Source: JBCBTJ01 sp964597685
Lineage (GTDB): Bacteria > Pseudomonadota > Alphaproteobacteria > Caulobacterales > Hyphomonadaceae
Reading direction: 5' to 3'
DNA: 9,533 bases
Assembly: GCA_964597685.1 (NCBI GenBank)
Contig: CAZQZC010000099.1
Location: 1-9,533 of the forward strand
Positions 6,640 through 9,533 of this stretch are shown one piece after another. The notes below the pieces were generated by a model. The model had not been told where the DNA came from and did no database searches. It worked only from the letters and a program-made list of their open reading frames with translations. The translations under genes and the position numbers were made by a program. Position 1 is the first letter of the stretch. Every line of letters starts with the position of its first letter.

Positions 6640-7068
6640 TTACGTCAGTCGCGGCGGCCCCAGAAACATGGACAAGTCGCGCGCGACCGCCTCCGGATCC
6701 GCCAAGTCGCACTCCCAAATCGTATGGGTCGTCCAACCGAGGCTGGCCAATTGATCAACGTTCTTGCGGTCGCGGGCTTTGTTACGCGCGAGCTTTTCAA
6801 CCCAATAGGACGTGTTCGATTTCGGTCGCCGAGCGCCCCGGCACCCAGGCTTCTCGCACCCGTGCCAAAAGCAGCCATGCACGAACACGGCCTTTCGGCG
6901 CGTCCGAAAGACGATGTCAGGCCGCCCCGGCAAATCCCTGCCCTGAAGGCGAAACCGGTAATTCATGGCGAACAAGAGCTTGCGAACCTGAAGCTCGGGT
7001 TTTGTGTCCGCGCTCTTCACGCGGGCCATGACGGCGGATCGCTGTTTCGGTGTGAAGACGTCTGCCAT
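6640..7068 (-). CDS. vsr: Very short patch repair (Vsr) mismatch endonuclease
   Basis: Predicted 142-aa Vsr endonuclease, slightly shorter than E. coli Vsr (156 aa). Vsr nicks next to T:G mismatches formed when 5-methylcytosine deaminates, starting very short patch repair. Key residues align even in number with E. coli: Glu25 in TKPE, Asp51 in RPDIVF, His64 and His69 in HGCFWHGC. Cys66, Cys71, Cys76 and Cys120 (in WEC) can supply the structural zinc site, with Cys replacing a His ligand of the E. coli enzyme. The basic region 78-103 with NTSYWVEKLARNKARDRKN is typical. The ATG at 7068 gives the family N-terminus. It has no clear Shine-Dalgarno and lies only 33 nt after the sulP terminator hairpin; the frame open to GTG 7149 would run through that hairpin. 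No cytosine methyltransferase is in the window, although Vsr genes usually neighbour one. It could belong to a wider family of Vsr-like nucleases, but the match is close. Confidence 0.93.
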   Translation of the reverse strand: MADVFTPKQRSAVMARVKSADTKPELQVRKLLFAMNYRFRLQGRDLPGRPDIVFRTRRKAVFVHGCFWHGCEKPGCRGARRPKSNTSYWVEKLARNKARDRKNVDQLASLGWTTHTIWECDLADPEAVARDLSMFLGPPRLT

Positions 7069-7101
7069 GCGCGAGGTTTGTGCGCGGCGGCGGCGAAAAT
7101 G

Positions 7102-7133
7102 AAAAGGCCGGCGCAGTGCGACGCCGGCCTTTT
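7102..7133 (-). terminator. Bidirectional-looking Rho-independent terminator after sulP
   Basis: A perfect 12-bp inverted repeat: AAAAGGCCGGCG (7102-7113) and CGCCGGCCTTTT (7122-7133) with an 8-nt loop. T tracts occur on both sides: six Ts at 7130-7135 on the plus strand, and TTTTCATTTT on the minus strand. It lies about 42 nt past the sulP stop and 33 nt before the vsr ATG, all reading minus. Its natural job is ending the arsR-sulP transcript. Confidence 0.92.
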
Positions 7134-7175
7134 TTGAGGGATGGAGCACAATCGCTCGTAGTCGAGAGAAGCGCC

Positions 7176-8786
7176 TTACTCGGTCGGCTGCAACGCACCG
7201 CTGGCGGATTCAGGATTTCGAGACTTGCGCGAGCCGATATCGATCTTTTTCGGCGTGTCCGAACGGATCGAGTAGCGGTGGATGAGTTCATCCCATTCCA
7301 TGACCAGCGTGCCACCCGTCGATTCGTGTTGCTTCTCCCAAGCGGCCAGAAGGTCGAGCGAAGCATGGTCTATATGGCCGAGCTTCTCGACGTGAACATG
7401 CACCTCGTCGCCTGCGGGGATCGCTTCAAGCGCTTCGCTGAGTTTCGGGATGGAAAGGAATGTCGCCGCGCCGCAGAGGGTAAGGTCGGTGCGGTTCGCA
7501 TCGGCGTCGCGGACATGGTCCACCCCGAGGAAAGAGAACGTGTAAACGATCTTAATCGTCGCAAGGACCAGGCCGATGACAACGCCGGTTAGCAGGTCGA
7601 CAGCCACAATCCCGCCGAGCGTCGCAAAGTAGATTGCAAGCTCCATCCGACCGAATTGGGCGATCTTTCTGATCCGGGCGAGGTTGACGAGCTTGTATCC
7701 CGTGTAAACGAGGATCGCCGCGAGCACGGACATGGGGATGTTGCTCAGAAGCCAAGGCAGGGCTGCGACTGTCGCAAGCAGCCATACGCCATGAAGAATG
7801 GCCGAGAGCCGCGTCGTTGCGCCGGCGTCGACATTGGCGGAAGAGCGAACGATGACGCCCGTCATGGGCAGAGCTCCGACCGCGCCGCAGATCAAGTTGC
7901 CGATCCCCTGGGCGCGCAGCTCCTTATTGTAGCGTGTCCGCGGGCCCGTATGCATCTGGTCGACCGCCGTTGCGCAGAGCAGTGTTTCAGCGCTGGCCAC
8001 GAAGGCGAAGGCGAGACCGAGCACGAGAATGTTCGGGTCGGCGATCGCGCGTTGAAACGCTTCAAGCGTCGGAACGTTAAGGGATTCAGCGATGTTTGCC
8101 GGCACATCGACCCGCGCAATCGGCAATTCAAATAAAGCAGCCGCCACGGATCCCACGACAACGGCCAAGAGCGGCGCCGGCAAGGCGGCTAACGCCTTCG
8201 GCTTAAACCTGTTCCAAGCGATGATCGTAACGATCGTAAGAATGCCCACGCTGGCGGCAATGTGATGGGTGTCGCCGGTCATGGGAAGCGCAACGTCCAT
8301 AAGCGACTTCGGAATGCCCAGCACATTGGCGAGGCCTTTTCCGGGCGGCGCAGCGTCAAGCATAACGTGGAATTGCGATGTCAGGATTAGGACCCCAATC
8401 CCCGCCAACATGCCATGTATAACCGACGGCGAAATGGCGCGGAACCACTGACCAAGCTTCAGCACGCCGGCCGTCAATTGCACCGCGCCGGCGATCAAGC
8501 CGACGACGCCGAGCATCACCAGGCCGTACTCATTGATCAATTCCAAGACAAGGACGGCCATGCCCGCCGCAGGACCAGAGACTTGAAGCGGCGAACCCGC
8601 CAGCGAGCCGACCACGAGCCCGCCAACAATCCCAGTGATCAGCCCCAACGCTGGCGGAGCGCCGGAGGCTATGGCGATGCCCATGCACAGCGGCAGGGCG
8701 ACCAGGAACACGACGAGCGACGCGAGTATGTCGTTCGATCGCGCAGCGAAGCTCCAATTCGTAGCGTCTGCGGTTTGGGTGCTCAT
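7176..8786 (-). CDS. SulP-family inorganic anion transporter with C-terminal STAS domain
   Basis: Predicted 536-aa inner-membrane transporter of the SulP/SLC26 family, which moves sulfate, bicarbonate or related anions. Residues about 20-420 are many hydrophobic segments. Signatures include the first helix region SLVVFLVALPLCMGIAIASGAPP (23-45), SGPAAGMAVLV (70-80), HGMLAGIGVLI (124-134), AFVASAETLLCATAVD (261-276) and the GAVGALPMTGVIVRSSANVDAGATTRLS segment (301-328). A cytoplasmic STAS domain spans about 430-510 (LTLCGAATFLSIPKL and HIDHASLDLLAAW). The charged tail 511-536 is not conserved. The ATG at 8786 is preceded by AGAGGA (8797-8802) with a 10-nt spacer. It is probably co-transcribed with arsR 127 bp upstream, with no terminator between them, and ends at the hairpin 7102-7133. 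The sequence style recalls SulP proteins found near carbonic anhydrases, so bicarbonate is a reasonable guess, but no carbonic anhydrase or sulfate gene is present to fix the substrate. Confidence 0.94.
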   Translation of the reverse strand: MSTQTADATNWSFAARSNDILASLVVFLVALPLCMGIAIASGAPPALGLITGIVGGLVVGSLAGSPLQVSGPAAGMAVLVLELINEYGLVMLGVVGLIAGAVQLTAGVLKLGQWFRAISPSVIHGMLAGIGVLILTSQFHVMLDAAPPGKGLANVLGIPKSLMDVALPMTGDTHHIAASVGILTIVTIIAWNRFKPKALAALPAPLLAVVVGSVAAALFELPIARVDVPANIAESLNVPTLEAFQRAIADPNILVLGLAFAFVASAETLLCATAVDQMHTGPRTRYNKELRAQGIGNLICGAVGALPMTGVIVRSSANVDAGATTRLSAILHGVWLLATVAALPWLLSNIPMSVLAAILVYTGYKLVNLARIRKIAQFGRMELAIYFATLGGIVAVDLLTGVVIGLVLATIKIVYTFSFLGVDHVRDADANRTDLTLCGAATFLSIPKLSEALEAIPAGDEVHVHVEKLGHIDHASLDLLAAWEKQHESTGGTLVMEWDELIHRYSIRSDTPKKIDIGSRKSRNPESASGALQPTE

Positions 8787-8825
8787 TTGGAGGAGGTCCT
8801 CTTCGGGGAAGATACAGGCGGCGCT

Positions 8826-8903
8826 TCAGGCGCGGGTGGAAAAGCGGGCCAATTGGGCTGGATTATTGGCAACGTGTTCCGGCGCGTCGTTGAAACTGGG
8901 CAT
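8826..8903 (-). CDS. Possible 25-aa small ORF between arsR and sulP
   Basis: An ATG at 8903 opens 25 codons to TGA at 8826, giving a protein beginning MPSFNDAPEHVANNPAQLAR. It starts 10 nt after the arsR stop and ends 39 nt before sulP, so it would sit neatly in the operon. Only a weak purine run (AGAGA) precedes it. It is soluble with no membrane segment, and I recognise no family. It may be a real small protein, a translated leader for sulP, or chance. Confidence 0.25.
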   Translation of the reverse strand: MPSFNDAPEHVANNPAQLARFSTRA

Positions 8904-8913
8904 GTCAAAATCT

Positions 8914-9288
8914 CTACTGCTCCGCGTTATCTAAGTCGGAGCGCTCGGCCGACCACAATTTGCGCGCTGCGCTGACATTCGCGGCGGAAACGCCCGTCAT
9001 GCGACCTTTGACAAAGTCCAACGCATCGATGATCCAGTCTGCGATATCGGGCTGCGTGAGGTGATAGAGATGCCGGCGGCCGTCGCGATCCTCGTCGACA
9101 AGACGATGAGCGCGCATCAATGCGAGATGCTGAGACACCCGCGGACCTGGAAGGTCTAAGTCGGAAGCCAAAGTGTTGACGTCCTTTTGTCCGCCGCGCA
9201 GCTCTTCCACCAGCCGCACCCGGTCTGGATGGGCGAGCACTTTGAAGATTTCGGCCAATTCCTTGGCGACGACGATCCTGCTGGGCAC
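8914..9288 (-). CDS. ArsR-family winged-helix repressor without cysteines
   Basis: Predicted 124-aa cytoplasmic transcription factor, probably a dimer, of the ArsR/SmtB fold. Residues 9-31 are the first helices (AEIFKVLAHPDRVRLVEEL), 37-60 the helix-turn-helix (NTLASDLDLPGPRVSQHLALMR) and 61-77 the beta wing (VDEDRDGRRHLYHL). There is no Cys anywhere, and no His pair in the last helix (81-93), so neither the ArsR-type Cys metal site, the SmtB/CzrA alpha5 site nor a Cys-based persulfide switch is possible; the signal must be of another kind. The start is GTG at 9288, the only start codon before an in-frame TAA at 9307-9309. CGGAG lies about 13 nt upstream, a long spacer. It heads the unit that includes sulP, and dyad sequences upstream suggest self-regulation. 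Control of sulP is inferred from position. Confidence 0.92.
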   Translation of the reverse strand: MPSRIVVAKELAEIFKVLAHPDRVRLVEELRGGQKDVNTLASDLDLPGPRVSQHLALMRAHRLVDEDRDGRRHLYHLTQPDIADWIIDALDFVKGRMTGVSAANVSAARKLWSAERSDLDNAEQ

Positions 9289-9313
9289 GGGGTCTGTTAC
9301 ACTCCGTTAATCT

Positions 9314-9342
9314 TGTATCTGCGAATAATTGCAGAGTTGCAA
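9314..9342 (-). promoter_or_regulatory. Candidate promoter of arsR
   Basis: On the minus strand, TTGCAA (9342-9337) is followed after exactly 17 nt by GATACA (9319-9314), about 26 nt before the arsR GTG. Both hexamers are partial matches to the sigma-70 -35 and -10 boxes. The dyads annotated next overlap it, as expected for an ArsR-repressed promoter. Confidence 0.35.
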
Positions 9343-9368
9343 ATAGCGGTTTCCAACCGTCTTGCAAG
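9319..9368. promoter_or_regulatory. Dyad-rich candidate ArsR operator region
   Basis: Fifty bases hold four inverted repeats: CTGC/GCAG (9319-9322 and 9331-9334; the 16-bp dyad matches at 12 positions), TTGCA/TGCAA (9329-9333 and 9338-9342, 4-nt spacer), CGGTT/AACCG (9347-9351 and 9355-9359, 3-nt spacer) and the 8-bp palindrome CTTGCAAG (9361-9368). TTGCA appears three times. ArsR dimers usually bind AT-containing dyads of this kind overlapping their own promoter. Which of these, if any, is the true site cannot be decided from one copy. Confidence 0.35.
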
Positions 9369-9419
9369 CGTGCGAGCGCCAAACTCACTTTACACGGACG
9401 TGAACAGCCCCCGCCCGAC

Positions 9420-9533
9420 TTACCGGTCTGCAGCCTTTTTCGGCCCCATGAAGCCGAAGAGGTGGCCGGCGACTTTGCGCATTTGGATCTCCTCCGACCC
9501 TTCGGTGATCCGGTAGCGGCGGTGGTGGCGGTA
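9420..9533 (-). CDS. C-terminal end of an acyl-CoA dehydrogenase-like protein (partial)
   Basis: The minus-strand frame from the window edge to TAA at 9420-9422 encodes 37 residues containing YRITEGSEEIQMRKVAGHLF. This fits the end of acyl-CoA dehydrogenases, where (I/T)xEGxxEIQ sits near the FAD/active-site C-terminal helix and is followed by a short tail (GFMGPKKAADR here). Such enzymes oxidise acyl-CoA to enoyl-CoA with FAD in fatty acid or amino acid breakdown. Most of the gene lies outside the window, so the subfamily cannot be set. It reads toward arsR on the same strand, with 131 bp between; no clear terminator is seen there. Confidence 0.82.
   Translation of the reverse strand, partial: YRHHRRYRITEGSEEIQMRKVAGHLFGFMGPKKAADR

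Noticed and set aside
9393..9402. Palindrome CACGGACGTG downstream of the acyl-CoA dehydrogenase stop as a terminator.
   Set aside because: The loop would be only 2 nt and no T tract follows on the minus strand.

Overview
The window is about 9.5 kb of GC-rich bacterial chromosome. Third codon positions are strongly GC-biased. The mix of proteins (a haloalkane-dehalogenase-I type hydrolase, a SulP anion transporter with an ArsR regulator, DM13 and DUF2780-like proteins, an RhlE-type helicase, an SDR and an acyl-CoA dehydrogenase tail) fits an alphaproteobacterium. That placement is inferred from composition and protein style. No rRNA, tRNA, CRISPR array, insertion sequence, integrase or phage gene was found. 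The region looks like ordinary chromosome with short transcription units.

Layout, left to right. A plus-strand SDR (184-909) faces a short minus-strand hotdog-like protein (924-1262). Two further minus-strand genes follow, each with its own strong intrinsic terminator: a secreted DM13-domain protein (1446-1847, hairpin 1322-1352) and a DUF2780/DUF2267-like protein (2036-2461, hairpin 1985-2010). A 384-bp divergent intergenic region (2462-2845) holds a cluster of GGTTWACCAA-like elements and what may be a structured 5' leader. It leads into an RhlE-type DEAD-box RNA helicase (2846-4174, TTG start).

The helicase 3' end overlaps by 20 bp the convergent 3' end of a class-I haloalkane dehalogenase-like hydrolase (4155-5153). 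Upstream on the same strand is a membrane-anchored serine hydrolase of the class C beta-lactamase fold (5227-6555), and before that an orphan Vsr mismatch endonuclease (6640-7068). A bidirectional terminator (7102-7133) separates Vsr from a SulP-STAS anion transporter (7176-8786). SulP appears to be in one unit with a cysteine-free ArsR-type regulator (8914-9288), with a possible 25-codon ORF between them. The arsR upstream region is dense in TTGCAA-type dyads that overlap a plausible promoter. The window ends inside the C-terminus of an acyl-CoA dehydrogenase-like protein (9420 to past 9533, minus strand).

Functional units. The clearest one is arsR-(sORF)-sulP, probably a self-regulated anion (bicarbonate or sulfate type) uptake cassette. 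The dehalogenase-like enzyme and the serine hydrolase may share a transcript, but no common pathway is evident. No obviously new multi-gene system was found. The points most worth checking are the arsR/sulP operator region with its small ORF, the motif array and leader before the helicase, Vsr with no methylase in view, and the SDR whose catalytic Tyr is replaced by Phe.
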